Origin: Erigeron canadensis
Taxonomy: Eukaryota; Streptophyta; Magnoliopsida; Asterales; Asteraceae
DNA: 64,000 bases
Direction: 5' to 3'
Assembly (NCBI RefSeq): GCF_010389155.1
Contig: NC_057768.1
Location: forward strand, 3,098,501 to 3,162,500
Below are positions 48,738-60,956 of this stretch, one piece after another. Under the pieces are notes generated by a model. The model was not told the DNA's origin and made no database searches. It saw only the letters and a list, made by a program, of their open reading frames with translations. The position numbers and the translations under genes were made by a program. The stretch's first letter is position 1; every line of letters begins with the position of its first letter.

Positions 48738-49812
48738 GGGAAAAAGTCATAAAAAAGTAATATATTTTCTTAAAGTTCTTACTAAAGAAACCTATTTAGT
48801 TTTTGTCTATTAAAAGGATTTCATTTTTAAAAATTTCTCAATAAAAATAATATCGTTAGTTTTTAACAATATACATCCGTTAAATGCCACATAGGCTTGT
48901 CATGTCTTTAAAAAAACTAACGTGGAACAGTTGACATATACATATTGTACGTCTGAATTCATATACATTGAATGATGGCAAAAGAAATTAAGTTTCTATC
49001 ACCTACCAATACCATCCATATCTTCTATTTTGAGTTGTACATAATTCTTTCATAAATTATAACTCGATTGTTCAATAGATGCATTATATTGACGAGACTC
49101 ATCACCTAATTCACTAAAAAAAGAGGCAAATCAGGTGATTGAAAGAGATATACGGCGGCTAGATTAGCCGGAATCTGGTGGGAAGTAAGATCTCCTTGTC
49201 GGCGAGCACCACCCTCTTCCTCTTCTTCATCCTTTATTTTTCTTTCTGCGAACATCACCTTCTTCTACTTTCTTGCAAATCTTCGACCACCAGAAGTCTA
49301 GAGCAGCCGCCGCCACAACCACGTGAGGAACAACAGATGAAGTTTTCAAAGACTTGATGAAACGAAACATATACATAATCGGTTTGTATTTTAAATAGAT
49401 TTATGGTATAACATAGATCTCGTTTAAAGACGCCCCAAATGATAGTGAAGACAAAGGAAAACTAGCAGCGGCGGTGGTGGCGCAGTGGTAGCTCTTCGGC
49501 TCGTCGGTGATGTACTAACAGTTGCGGCGAGGCTTTGGTAATTTTTCTGGTGGCCAACCGCATTTCTTAAGAAGGAATGTGTGTGTGTGTGAAACTTGGA
49601 AGAGAGAAAAAAAAAGGGATCTATACAGATAAATTGCTCGGTAGTTTTTTTGAGGTGGCAAGTTACTTAACAAAGGTCTAACTTTAATTTTTAACGATAT
49701 TACTTTTATTGAGAAATTTTTAAAAATAAAATTCTTTTAATATATAAAAATTAAATAGGTTCCCTTATTAGGAATTTTGAGAAAATATATTACTTTTTTA
49801 TTGATTTTTCCC
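48738..49812. mobile_element. MULE-type element with ~130-bp inverted repeats, possible gene-fragment carrier
   Basis: Left end GGGAAAAAGTCATAAAAAAG (48738) and right end (inverted) GGGAAAAATCAATAAAAAAG (49812) open terminal inverted repeats of about 130 bp that include AAGTAATATATTTTCT and AAATTTCTCAATAAAA. Flanks TTATGAAAA and TTATGTAAA form a 9-bp TSD with one mismatch, as expected for Mutator-like elements. The interior (49130-49570) is GC-richer, with GCAGCCGCCGCCACAACC and GCAGCGGCGGTGGTGGCG, unlike its surroundings. That is compatible with captured coding sequence, but no product is recognisable. Confidence 0.65.
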
Positions 49813-50298
49813 TTATGTAAATCTTTTTCTTTCTTTTTTTTTTTTTTATTACTAAGTTTTTTCCTTTTAGTTTATCTATATGTTCTCAACCGATTTGATT
49901 ACACATTCTCAAATATCACTTTACAATTTAATGTTTTAACATGTATTTTTTACATTTTCACTTTACTAAACTTAATGGAGTGATTTTGCACCTTGTTAGA
50001 TTAATATTCTATGTATGGAGATTGCAATTAGAACGACTCCCCACACGTTGGAATTTGTCTAATAAGAGTGTGGACCTGACACAAATATCGATCCAATGTT
50101 GGGTCAAATTGGGCCGGGTCAGCAGCTTAATGAAGAATTAAAGGGTGGAGGGAAGGAATTTAATTTCGAAAATGGACCATAACTGGCCCGCTACATATAA
50201 CTGCTCCACTAATTTTAGTATTACAAATGTGTGTTTTTTTTTTTTTGAAATTTTATCAAGATATTAATTCTCTGATTTGTTCTTGTATTTAGAGATTT

Positions 50299-50789
50299 TG
50301 TTGGAATAAACATGATTCGATTCGAGTGATAAAACATCCCCAATCGTCCTATAGAACCTGTAAAAGCATAAAGCATAATTGCTATTGATTTCGGGTTCCC
50401 ATAACAAGGTGATTGAGTAATAATGGGATGATAAATTCGGCTGGAACATGATGCACGAATTAGAGAGGAATACACACACGAAAATTAGGGTATTATGTGT
50501 GTAGGGATTAACTTCAACTTAGGGTTAATTACCCTCTATTTATAATGAGAGTAATTACACATTCAACCCTTTAATATTTACATATTCAACCCTTCTGGTG
50601 TTTAATGTGTGTACCAGTAGTCCTCTTAGTTACAATTACCTAATGGGAAACCCTATACTACGTACTACGTCTCTAAGAGTAAATACGCCCATCATATATT
50701 TACTTAGACATAGGGATTTCAGTTATCGTCAATTACCATATCAGGAATGATACATGATCAGTGACGGTCACACTAACGTGGTTCCAACA
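50299..50789 (-). mobile_element. Solo LTR (491 bp), family shared with 60497-60956
   Basis: The ends TGTTGGAA...TTCCAACA form an 8-bp inverted tip. The perfect 5-bp TSD is GATTT (50294-50298 and 50790-50794). A TATAAATAG box reads on the minus strand at about 50534-50542, giving orientation. Its reverse complement aligns along its length with 60497-60956. No internal domain, so this is a solo LTR, possibly of a small (TRIM-like) element. Confidence 0.85.
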
Positions 50790-50794
50790 GATTT

Positions 50795-50950
50795 GCCATC
50801 TCTAATTTTAGTAACTTTAATCTGTAAATTTCCAGTTCTTCTCAGGATCTCCCCTCCATCATTTGCCCATTGTGTTCTAACGATGCGAAAACAACTAATC
50901 ATCTATTTTGGTATTGCCCGATTGTTGTTACTACAAATTTATTTTTATAC
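50795..50950 (+). pseudogene. LINE reverse-transcriptase zinc-binding fragment
   Basis: One plus-strand frame gives a stretch with CPLCSNDAKTTNHLFWYCP (about 50870-50930), the C-x2-C...H...C pattern at the end of plant non-LTR (LINE) ORF2 proteins. It is short and its upstream side is cut by the solo LTR at 50299-50789. Confidence 0.55.
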
Positions 50951-51902
50951 TCTCTCTATTTATTATACACAAACTATTGAATCTATAATGAATACCATAT
51001 ATTTGGAAGTTTAATAGAATCATGAAAATTTTAAAATTAGATAAAATGTAAATAACTCTTGTTGATTGAAAATTTAAAAAATACATGATATATCCTTTAC
51101 TAGTTTATAAAAATTTTGATCATTCTCTTAAATTTAAGATCAATATTTGCTTTGAGAGCCACCACAAATAGATACACATACATATTACACGACCATCGCC
51201 TATCATAATTCTAATTCGGTGGTCAGTGAAACCGGCTGGTGCCACCTCTAACGGCTAATGTCAAACCAAATTTTGTTTTATAAGCTTTGTAGTGTGTGCA
51301 AATAAAAATAGTGAGCTGTGAAAGATGAGGCTACTAATTGGTCTTTTTTAACACTACTAACTACTAAGATTGTGGGTTGGATGTAACTGATGGTTTTGCT
51401 TTGAAGTATTTGGATGTAATTCCTAGAATGTGAAAGATTTTGAGAGCTGAAGATCAAAGAGGATCTGGCAGTTTAGTTTTTTCTTTGTATATTTTGTAGT
51501 GGGTACGAATGTTGATGTAGCACTTGGGGTTATCCACGTTGATTTAATTTGATTCATGTAAATTTTGCTAATTAATACAATTTCACCTTTGGGTAAAAAA
51601 AAAAAGTTTAATTACTTGCAGCAAAGCACGCATAAACATTAGAATCATGTTGGAAAACTTAATAACATTATTAGAAAAATATTGTAACTTACCGTGATAC
51701 ACTGAGTTAGGTAACCAAACTTGTCACAATGTAAAGAAAAAATCATTGTCATAATCTAATATATACACAATATTAGTAGTTCAATACAACAAGAGCAACG
51801 GCGAATTAAGATCGGGACGACAACAATAACTCTTTTTTACATCATCACAAAATATATTGGAAATATTTTCAATAATCTTACTGGAAAGAAATACTTCATA
51901 TG

Positions 51903-53578
51903 CTAATTTAGTGATACAGGAATAACACAAAGAGAGATTGACTTTTGTAACGTGAGTCCAAACTTCTCGGTCATATCCAGTTCCTTAGATTTAGTTTTCG
52001 TATCTATATACCAATCGAAGTTATTTAGTAATGAGCCTAACATGACATGTAACATACGCATTGCAAGTGGCAAACCAGGACATATTCTTCTTCCAGCACC
52101 AAATGGGATTAACTCAAAATCTTGACCTCGGATATCAAGTTTAGATGTCATAAATCTTTCTGGGTTAAACTCTAGTGAGTCTTCCCAAATGGTTGGGTCT
52201 CTTCCTATGGCATATGCATTCACAAGCACTTGTGTGCCTTTTGGAATGATGTATCCATTGAGATTTACTTCATTCTCAACTTTTCGAGGAAGCAAGAGGG
52301 GTACCGGAGGATGCACTCGTAAGGTCTCTTTCACAATGCAGGATAAATAAGGTAGGTTCAAGATATCATCCTCTTTTACGATTTTACCTTTACCAACGAC
52401 TTCTGCAACCTCCAATTTAGCCTTTTCCATAACTAGTGGGTTGCGAAGTAATTCTGTCATTGCCCATTCTAACGTGTTTGAAGTTGTATCGGTGCCAGCT
52501 GCGAACAAATCCTACATTATCATAAGTACTTTACCGATTAATACCTAATGATTTATCAAGATATGCTTAAGTTTAAAAATGAAAGTTTTGATTGGAAAAG
52601 AATATATATATGTAGTGGATTTTAAGCAAACTTGAATTACATGTGTAAATCAAAGTGATATGCATTATATAAGATATATGCGTCTAGAAAAAGAATTTTA
52701 CTCACCAGAAACAAGCTCTTGATGTGTGCCTGATTAAACTCAACTGGGTTCTCTTGACTTATTTTGAGACACATATTCAATACATCGTTTTGGTTTGATC
52801 CACCCATTCCCAATCTCTCATTAATTAAGTTCTCAAATATGTCAACAAGTTTTCCAAAATGATGACTCAATCTTGTTCTAATCCTTTGCGGGTCAAGCTT
52901 TTTAAAAATCGGAAAATAATCTACTAGATTTGGTTTACCTGCTTCCACCATGATATTTCCAACCACTTCTTTAAATTCCTTACCTGAATCCTCATATGGG
53001 TTTGTTAAGTCTCTAGAGAAAATTGTGTGAAATAAGAGATTCATAGTGGTTCTAAAAGCTGCTCGGCCAATATCTACCGACTCATTAGCTTGGCTAGCTT
53101 TCTTGCAGTATGCTATGAGATCATTCACTTTTTGGCGCCTTAAATGTTGGTTAGAATTAAGGGAGTTAGTGGTGAAAATGTTGGTGCTAAGAATTTTACG
53201 TAAGGTTCGCCATTGGGTACCAACAGGGAGCCACGCTACGGAGTATTTGGAGTGGTTATGGGCATTTAAGGCATCTGGGATATGACGACTAGAGAAATCA
53301 AGGTCTCGCTTTTGTAGTACTTCTTTGGCGGCTACAGCCGAGGAAATAACTACTGTGGTGATATGACCAAGTTTTAAGGACATTATCGGGCCATGAATTT
53401 TGGCTAGTTTGGTTAGGGATTGATGTGGTTGGTCACCAAGCAAGTGAAGGTTTCCAATGATAGGTAGTCGGGTCGGGCCTGGTGGTAAGGTTTTGGGTTT
53501 GCCATACCCAAATACTGATAAAGTGGCTTGGAATAATAAGTAAGATACAAATAAACCAAGAATAACCATAAAATCCAT
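51903..53578 (-). CDS. Cytochrome P450, CYP76 family, copy B
   Basis: Exons 53578-52706 and 52511-51903 join in phase 0 across a 194-bp GT-AG intron to give 493 aa. The start is the ATG giving MDFMVIL, matching copy A; the open frame runs 24 codons further upstream but past the candidate TATA box. Landmarks: membrane anchor (about 3-24), PPGP (32-35), helix-C WRTLR, AGTDTT in helix I (296-301), ETLR (353-356), PERF, and the haem loop FGAGRRICPG with Cys435. All are intact. It is highly similar to copy A and very close to pseudogene C, including the intron. The product should be an ER-bound monooxygenase using P450 reductase; terpenoid hydroxylation is the commonest CYP76 role, the actual substrate is unknown. 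This copy's flanks lack the LTRs seen around copy C. Confidence 0.94.
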
Positions 53579-53631
53579 TGATGCTAATAAGTTTGGGTTT
53601 GTGTGTTGGTGGTATTGTATCAAGGATGCTA

Positions 53632-53639
53632 GTTTTATA
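53632..53639 (-). promoter_or_regulatory. Candidate TATA box of CYP76 copy B
   Basis: Minus strand GTGTATAAAACTAGC lies 54-61 nt before the ATG, leaving a 5' UTR of roughly 25-30 nt. The same place in copy C is the insertion point of an LTR; in copy A the site reads TTATTAAACTAGC. Confidence 0.55.
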
Positions 53640-54116
53640 CACATGCACAACTTTTAATCAAAAGCACAAATATGTTGAAAATATGAAGTAAATAATAAAG
53701 CAAATGGGTCTCACATAATTGCAGATTGATGGTATAGTTATAATTAAAAATTGTCATATGGGATTGCATCCTTTGTTGCTATTTTTGAACAAAGAAAATA
53801 ATATATCTTTTTAAACTTTAGCTTAAATATTATTTTAAAATATATAAATGTGACAAGTGGATTTTACTTAATGATCTCTTTCCTAGTCTTACCCTTGTAT
53901 TTTCATATATCACCATAACTATAAACGGTTCGATTTTGTTTAAAAACGAAAAGATCGTTAAGGTTCGTTACTCGTTGTATTTCTAGCATAAATGACAATA
54001 TCATAATATAATACTTGTATTTTTTGTGAACATTCAACTTGAAATTTTTATTCATGGAATAGAGGACTAACGAGAAGCTAGAGTACATCCATGGAATAAA
54101 GTACACGCGAACAATC

Positions 54117-54470
54117 CTAATTATACATTAAATTACACCATTTTGACCACTCTATACCGGGTTTGGGTAATCTGTTAACAATCCACAAGAAGCTAATGGA
54201 CTTAACTTCAGTGAAGGCGAATCGGATTGTGGGTCTTTTGTTTGAGAACACACTTTCGTTTCTGGTCTTCCATATCATCCAAATATAACTAAGAATAATC
54301 AAACTTATATATTTGCTCCTGCTTCTGCCGAAAAGTGGGTTTTTATGGAAATCGAGCAAGTCTTTGATGATGGTGGGTTTTGTTGCGGGAAGTTTGCACC
54401 ACGAATGGATGAGGCTCCATAGTAAGTAAGCGAAATCACAGTGGAGGAAACTATGTTCAGCCGATTCAGT
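54117..54470 (-). pseudogene. LINE ORF2 C-terminal fragment
   Basis: An open minus-strand frame of about 115 codons ends at a stop at 54117. It shows AEHSFLHCDFAYLLWS, then WMIWKTRNESVFSNKRP and FLWIVNRL...WSKWC, the characteristic tail of plant LINE reverse-transcriptase proteins (zinc-binding domain and following W-rich end). It is 5'-truncated near 54470, where the duplicated CYP76 flank begins. Confidence 0.7.
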
Positions 54471-54605
54471 GGTCAGTGAAACCGGCCGCTGCTACCTCTA
54501 ACGGCTAATATCAAACCAAATTTTGTTTTATGAGCTTTGTAGTGTGTGCGAATAGGAATAGTGAGTTGTGAAAGATGAGGCTACTAATTGGTCCTTTTTA
54601 ACACT

Positions 54606-57283
54606 TGTGACAACCGTCACCTGAGCGTTCGTCTGACTATACTTTTCCGTTTGTAGAAGGTCATTAACTATCAATTTAAGTCTTTAGACGTGTGGCTATA
54701 TGGATTAGAGTATGAATAAGACAAGACATGTTTATTGAGTACTAGTGCCTTTAACTTTTTAAGACTTGGAGCAAATGATTGAGGAAGACTAGTTGCCTCA
54801 TAGAAATGCCAAATAAAGTTAAAATGAACATTAAGCGAATCAACGGATATAATTTACCTTTGCCGTATATGGTGTCATTTTAATTAATTAAACGAGTCGA
54901 CAACAGAAAAACGTATTGATTTTGTTTTGGTCATAACTTTCAAACCGTAACTCCGTTTTTGACGATTCAAGCGGCCACAATTTCCTAAAAGAGTCTAGTT
55001 TACAGATATGGGTCGAGCTCGACCTGGTTGAGGTCGACTTGGTCGAGTTAGAACTGGTTGAGTTCGACCATGGTTGAATTCCACCATATTCATGCCTATA
55101 TATAGTTTGTTCTTTCATTCCATCAAAAAGGTTTTACACACATAAGATTTCTCTCTGAGGTTTTCTTTGAAAAACACTCTTTCTTCACAAAAAAATTCAG
55201 ATTTCATAGACAAGAAGTGAAAAGAGTTTGTCTTTCAAATCCTCTCTTAAATCATTCTCTCGATTTCGGATCTAAACGCTTTCAATCAATCAAGACTTCA
55301 ATCTTTGATCAAGAAACAAGTGAATATTATCATTCTCTTCATCAAAAACTTGTGTAAGTTCTGTTCTTAATCTCTCTAATTCGTTTTTATATGTATATAT
55401 ATGTTTACCCTTTCGGTTCTTATCAAAAGCTAAGCGAATCATGTTTTTGATTGTTGATTGTGCAATTTCGGTTACAATTGTGTGTAAGAAACGAATTGAA
55501 CCTTGATTAAGGTTTTGATTTGATACATTATGCACTCATGTAATTTGGATTTTGTGCAACTACAAGAATTGAAGATATCATTTCCTTGGCTAAAAGACTC
55601 ATGGGTATGAATTGGCTAGCCTTGGATCTCGTTATTTTAACAAAATTGCGTCAAAATCGTTCGTTTTGCTCAAATCGCGTATGAATCCGAACCTGGAAAA
55701 GTCTAGATCGACCTAGGCAGGTCTAGCTCGACCTCTACCTAGTCAAGCTCGACCTCTGGTGGTCTAGGTTGACCCTCTGTTGACTTTTGTCGCTTAAACG
55801 GCTCGTAAGGTTCCTAGTTTGTCCCGAAATGGCTTGTTTTAACTCTCGGACCTTTAAGACTTGGAGTAAACTCATTTTGACCTCTGTCCAGGTCAAACTA
55901 CACCTGTCATGGTCGAGTTCAACTACTTCCCTACTCATATAATCGATTTCTTTGGCCTTTCGTGTCCATACACGCTTAATCGGTTCTTAATCTTGACTAG
56001 TCTCTCAAAAAGTGTAGTTTTGGTCCAATGGGTTAACGTATGATCAAATGGTTTTGAAATAACATTTTTGGGCTCTAGTTGACCGAGTTCAACCAGGATG
56101 AACTCAACCTTTATTCATTTCGGTTTCGTAAGCATTTCGGTTAAAATCTCCGGTTTTGTCTAGTTTTCAGTAAATTCGAGTAAAACTTATTTTGAACTAT
56201 AAAATGATTTCAAATAAAGTTGTATTGATATAATAATGTGTTTGAACTTAATAAAGGACTTTGTTGTCAAATCCTGACTCTTGTTCGATTTATTCGAATT
56301 TTGTCAAACGTCGTTTAAGAAGTTAAATAAAGACATGTGCACTTAAAGGCGTTTCTAATAGACTAAGACTTAAGACCAAAGACTTTCATTGTGACTTGTC
56401 ATGTATTATTGGTAGGTGTTGATTGTCATGGACTTTGATTGTGTTTGTCGTGCTCGTCCGTTATACTTTCATAACACTTTTAAGGTAAGCTTCGTAGCCT
56501 ATCTTTTTACAAGTTTTGGGGTGGAAAGTATACTTATTTTTTAAATAGTTTTGTCGATTCCTGTTTATGTTCAATATGGAGCCTGTGCGTATAGAGTTAC
56601 TTGTGCCATTTGACGTGCTTGATTTTGTTTATATGTGTGTCATTTATGTGTTTATTGTTGTGATTTATGGTTTGGACGTGCTTATTGTATGAGTTAGAGA
56701 CTTGGACATGAGACTTGAGACTTAGACTAAGGCAAGTACCGTAAGGCCGGACTTTGAGACATTGAGATTTTGAGACATTGAGTCTTCGAGACATTGAGTC
56801 TTTGAGACATCGAGACTTTGAGACATGAGGCATGATACTTGAGACTTTGGACATATTATGGCGTAACTCTGCTCATTATGTATTGAACTAATACTTGTTT
56901 AGACTTTAAAGAATCGACAAAAGACTTATTTCTTTGACTAGACTTTTTGACTAAAACCTACGAACTCACCAACCTTTGTGTTGAAAAGTTTTAGTATACT
57001 TTTCAGGTACTCGGGCTATTCAGGGATAAGGACTTACATGCTAGGGCTGGACTTCGGAGATTAGTGCTCCTTTATTTATTTTCAGACTTTAAGGCTACAT
57101 GCCTTGGATTATTTCTTTATGGACTTGGTTGTAATAAGCTATTTTAGCACTGTTATGACTTTGAACTCATGTATTTTGGAATATATTTATTATATTCTAT
57201 TTCATTTAGCAGTATCTATGTAATCCATGTCGTGCTGTACTTTTCATGACACCTCATGTTTCCGACAATGGTGGGGTGTTACA
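54606..57283 (+). mobile_element. Solo LTR of a Ty3-type retrotransposon (2,678 bp)
   Basis: Ends TGTGACAACC...GGTGTTACA, with TSD ACACT (54601-54605 and 57284-57288). In the duplicated flank of copy B (about 51346-51356) the corresponding site is uninterrupted with a single ACACT. A TATATATAG box near 55097 suggests plus orientation. The LTR length and TGT...ACA tips are typical of large plant Ty3/gypsy LTRs. Short open frames inside are not genes. Internally it has GTCGA-rich repeats (55010-55085, 55700-56110) and a minisatellite. Confidence 0.88.
56752..56850. repeat. Minisatellite inside the Ty3-type LTR
   Basis: About six imperfect copies of a TTTGAGACATTGAG-type unit occur in a row, with variants such as TCTTCGAGACATTGAG and TTTGAGACATCGAG. 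Confidence 0.8.
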
Positions 57284-57710
57284 ACACTACTAACTACTAA
57301 GATTGTGGGTTGGATGTAACTAATGCTTTTGCTTTGAAGTATTTCGATGTAATTTCTGGAATGTGAAAGATTTTGAGAGCCGAAGATCAAAGAGGATCTG
57401 GCGGTTTAGTTTTTTCTTTGTATATTTTGTAGTGGGTACGAATGTTGATGTAGCACTTGGGGTTATCCACGTTGATTTAAATTGATTCATGTAAATTTTG
57501 ATAATTAATACAATTGCACCTTTTGGGTAAAAAAAATTTTTTAATTACTTGTAGCAAAGCGCGCACATAAACATTAGAATCATGTTGAAAACTTAATTAC
57601 ATTATTAGAAAAATATTGTAACTTACCGTGATACATTGAGTTAGGTAACCAAACTTGTCACAATGTAAAGAAAAAATCATTGTCATAATCTAATATATAC
57701 ACAATATTAG

Positions 57711-58637
57711 TATTATGCCTGAAATTTCAAGTACCAATATCTTGAAAGCCCAAGATCTTGACATCTCAGGATCTTGACACAGCGGAACATTCGGAAGATA
57801 TACTAACGTATTGTTACACATGTTATTATTATTTCCTCTTGAGTCAAACATGCAAGATCAATGATAATCAATATCACACATGGGAAATACCTCTAACGGT
57901 ACAAAATCAAGCATACACGCAAAAAATCTCTTCAACATGCAAAGAAGACTTAGTCCTCCAACATAATCGGACTTCAAGTAGAATTCTGCTTGAGGATAAA
58001 TACAGTAACGGTCACTTGACCAGGAAAGATCTTCACCAACGTTCAAGAACTGAAGATATGGAAGATTCCTACAATATCGGATAGTTAGTTTAGCACTCGC
58101 ACTATAAATAGAAGGAGGTTGATCGATCCTAGGCACTTACGATCATCTGCTATAATTCACTTGTACTCACACACACTGCATATTACTTTCTTCGCTGCTT
58201 ATACACTTAGAAAGATCGATCAACCAACTTCCACCCTTTGTAATCATTTCAATACAAATCAATAAAGAACAAGGCAGGAACGATTGTTTCCTCCCGGGGT
58301 TTTTATGTCGGCGATCCTCTAAGGATTAAGGGTTTTTCCTCGTCAACAAATACCGGTGTTATTGCTCTTTACTCCTTATTTTACGCATTACTTATTTGAT
58401 TCTTGCTTGATATCTTGTTTACCTTAACATACTTTGCATCATTTACATTAGTTTGCGATTATCTTAACCTTCTTTATTGTTTAGTCGACATAATCTCTTG
58501 TCAAAAGTCTTTCTTAACAACGAATCTTTGCAACTCAACACATTTTACAAGCACACAACCTCACGAACGAAAGTTTGGTTACTTAATTAATCGAAGTCTT
58601 CGACGTAGATTATCTTAGGTCATTTTTGACCAAAACA
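57711..58637 (+). mobile_element. Solo LTR, copia-type (927 bp)
   Basis: It is absent from the matching position in the flank of copy B (51770-51780). The 5-bp TSD is ATTAG (57706-57710 and 58638-58642). It begins TATTATGCC and ends CAAAACA; the usual TG start may have mutated to TA. A TATAAATAG box (58103-58111), an AATAAA signal (about 58261) and CCCGGGGTTTTTATG downstream fix plus orientation. Open frames inside (57758-58084, 58403-58618) are not genes. Confidence 0.85.
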
Positions 58638-58768
58638 ATTAGTAGTTCAATACAATAAAAGCAACGACGAATTAAGACCATGACGACAACAATAACTCTT
58701 TTTTATATCATCACAAAATATTTTGGAAATATTTTCAATAATCATACTGGAAATAAAGACTTCATATG

Positions 58769-60439
58769 CTAATTTAGTGATACAGAAATAACACAAAAAG
58801 AGATTGACTTTTGTAACGTGAGTCCAAACTTCTCGGTCATATCCAGCTCCTTAGATCTAGTTTTCGTATCTATATACCAATCGAAGTTATTTAGTAATGA
58901 GCCTAACATGACATGTAACATACGCATTGCAAGTGACAAACCATGACATACTCTTCTTCCAGCACCAAATGGGATCAACTCAAAATCTTGACCTCGGATA
59001 TCAAGTTTAGATGTCATAAATCTTTCTGGGTTGAACTCTAGCGAGTCTTCCCAAATGGTTGGGTCTCGTCCTATGGCATATGCATTTACAAGCACTTGTG
59101 TGCCTTTGGAAATGGTGTATCCATTGAGATTTACTTCATTCTCAACTTTTCGAGGAAGCAAGAGAGGTACCAGAGGATGCATTCGTAAGGTCTCCTTCAC
59201 AATGCAGGATAAATAAGGTAGGTTCAAGATATCATCCTCTTTTACGATTTTACCTTTACCAATGACTTATGCAACCTCCAATTTTGCCTTTTCCATAACT
59301 AGTGGGTTGCGAAGTAATTTTGTCATTGCCCATTCTAATGTGTTTGATGTTGTATCGGTGCCAGCTGCAAACAAATCTTACATTATCATAAGTACTTTAC
59401 CGATTAATACCTAATGATTTTTCAAGATATGCTTAAGTTTAAAAATGAAGGTTTTGATTGGAAAAGAATATATATGTAGTGGATTTTAAGCAACCTTGAA
59501 TTACATGTGTAAATCAAAGTGATATGCATTATATAAAAATATATGCGTCTAGAAAAAAGAATTTTACTCACTAGAAACAAGCTCTTGATGTGTGCCTGAT
59601 TAAACTCAACTGGGTTCTCTTGACTTATTTTGAGACACACATTCAATAGATCCTTTTGGTTTGATCCACCCATTCCCAATCTCTCATTAATTAAGTTCTC
59701 AAATATGTCAACAAGTTTTCCAAAATGATGACTCAATCTTGTCCTAATCCTTTGCGGGTCAAGCTTTTTAAAAATCGGAAAATAATCTACTAGATTTGGT
59801 TTAGCTGCTTCCACCATGATATTTCCAACCACTTTTTTAAATTCCTTACCTGAATCCTCATATGGGTCTGTTAAGTCTCTAGAGAAAATGTGTGAAATAA
59901 GAGATTCATAGTGGTTCTAAAAGCTGCTCGACCAATATCTACCGACTCATTAGCTTGGCTAGCTTTCTTGCAGTATGCTATGAGATCATGCACTTTTTGG
60001 CTCCTTAAGTGTTGGTTAGAATTAAGGGAGTTAGTGGTGAAAATGTTGGTGCTAAGGATTTTACGTACGGTACGCCATTGGGTACCAACAGGGAACTACG
60101 CAACGGAATATTTGCAGTGGTTATGGGCATTTAGGGCATCAGGGATGTGACGACTAGAGAAATCAAGGTCCTATTTTTGGAGTACTTCTTTAGCAGCTAC
60201 AGCCGAGGAAATGACTACTGTGGTATTATGACCAAGTTTTAAGGACATTACCGGGACATGGATTTTGGCTAGTTTGGTTAGGGATTAATGTGGTTGGTCA
60301 CCAAGGAAGTCAAGGTTTCCAATGATAGGCAATCGGGTCGGGCCTAGTGGTAAGTTTTTGGGTTTGCCAAACCCAAATACGGATAAAGTGGCTTGGATAA
60401 GAAAATAAGATACAAATAAACCAACAATAACCAATCCAT
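58769..60439 (-). pseudogene. CYP76 pseudogene, copy C
   Basis: It has the same two-exon layout as copy B (exon 1 about 60439-59572, 194-bp intron, exon 2 about 59377-58769) and close sequence identity, but is broken many times. There is a 4-nt deletion just after the start codon, a stop at 60285-60287 (Gln to TAA), a stop at 60171-60173 (Arg to TAG), a 1-nt deletion near 59888, a splice acceptor changed from AG to AA at 59378, and a stop at 59267-59269 (Glu to TAA). The haem loop survives as FGAGRRVCHG. Its promoter carries an LTR at the TATA box and its 3' flank two solo LTRs. No functional P450 can be made; short sense or antisense transcripts remain possible. Confidence 0.93.
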
Positions 60440-60496
60440 TGATGTTATTTAAGTCTAGGCTTGTGTGTTGGTTCTATAAAAAATGGTAGTCTTATA

Positions 60497-60956
60497 TGTT
60501 GGAACCACGTTAGTGTGACCATCACTGATCATCTATCATTTCTGACATGATAATTGACGATAATTGAAATCCCTATGTCTAGTAAATATATAATGGGCTT
60601 ATTTACTCTTAGAGACGTAGTATAAGGTTTCCCATTAGGTAATTGTAAATTAAGAGGACTAATGGTGCACACATTAAACACCAAAGGGGTTGAATGTGTA
60701 AATATTCTCCTTATAAATAGAGAGTAATTAACCCTAAGTTAAGGTTAATTCCAACTCATATTAAACCCTAATTTTCGTGTGATTTTCTATTAGAATTCGT
60801 GCATCATGTTACAGCAGAATTCATCATCCTATTATTACTCAATCATCTTATTATGGAACCCGAAATCAATAGCAATTATGCTTTAATGCTTTTACAGGTT
60901 CCACAGGACGATCCAGGATGTTTTATCACTCGAATCGAATCATGTTTATTCCAACA
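60497..60956 (+). mobile_element. Solo LTR (460 bp) inserted at the TATA box of CYP76 copy C
   Basis: Ends TGTTGGAA...TTCCAACA; TSD TTATA (60492-60496 and 60957-60961), which is the TATA element itself read from the other strand. Copy B has the uninterrupted site TTTTATACACATGC. Same family as 50299-50789 but in opposite orientation. The LTR's own TATAAATAG lies at 60712-60720 on the plus strand, pointing away from the pseudogene. Confidence 0.88.

Noticed and set aside
54888..55938. Several minus-strand open frames between 54.9 and 56.9 kb
   Set aside because: They lie inside the 2.68-kb solo LTR, are rich in a repeated GTCGA motif, and show no protein family.
57758..58136. 108- and 92-codon frames on opposite strands
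   Set aside because: Both fall within the copia-type solo LTR; untranslated LTR sequence explains them.
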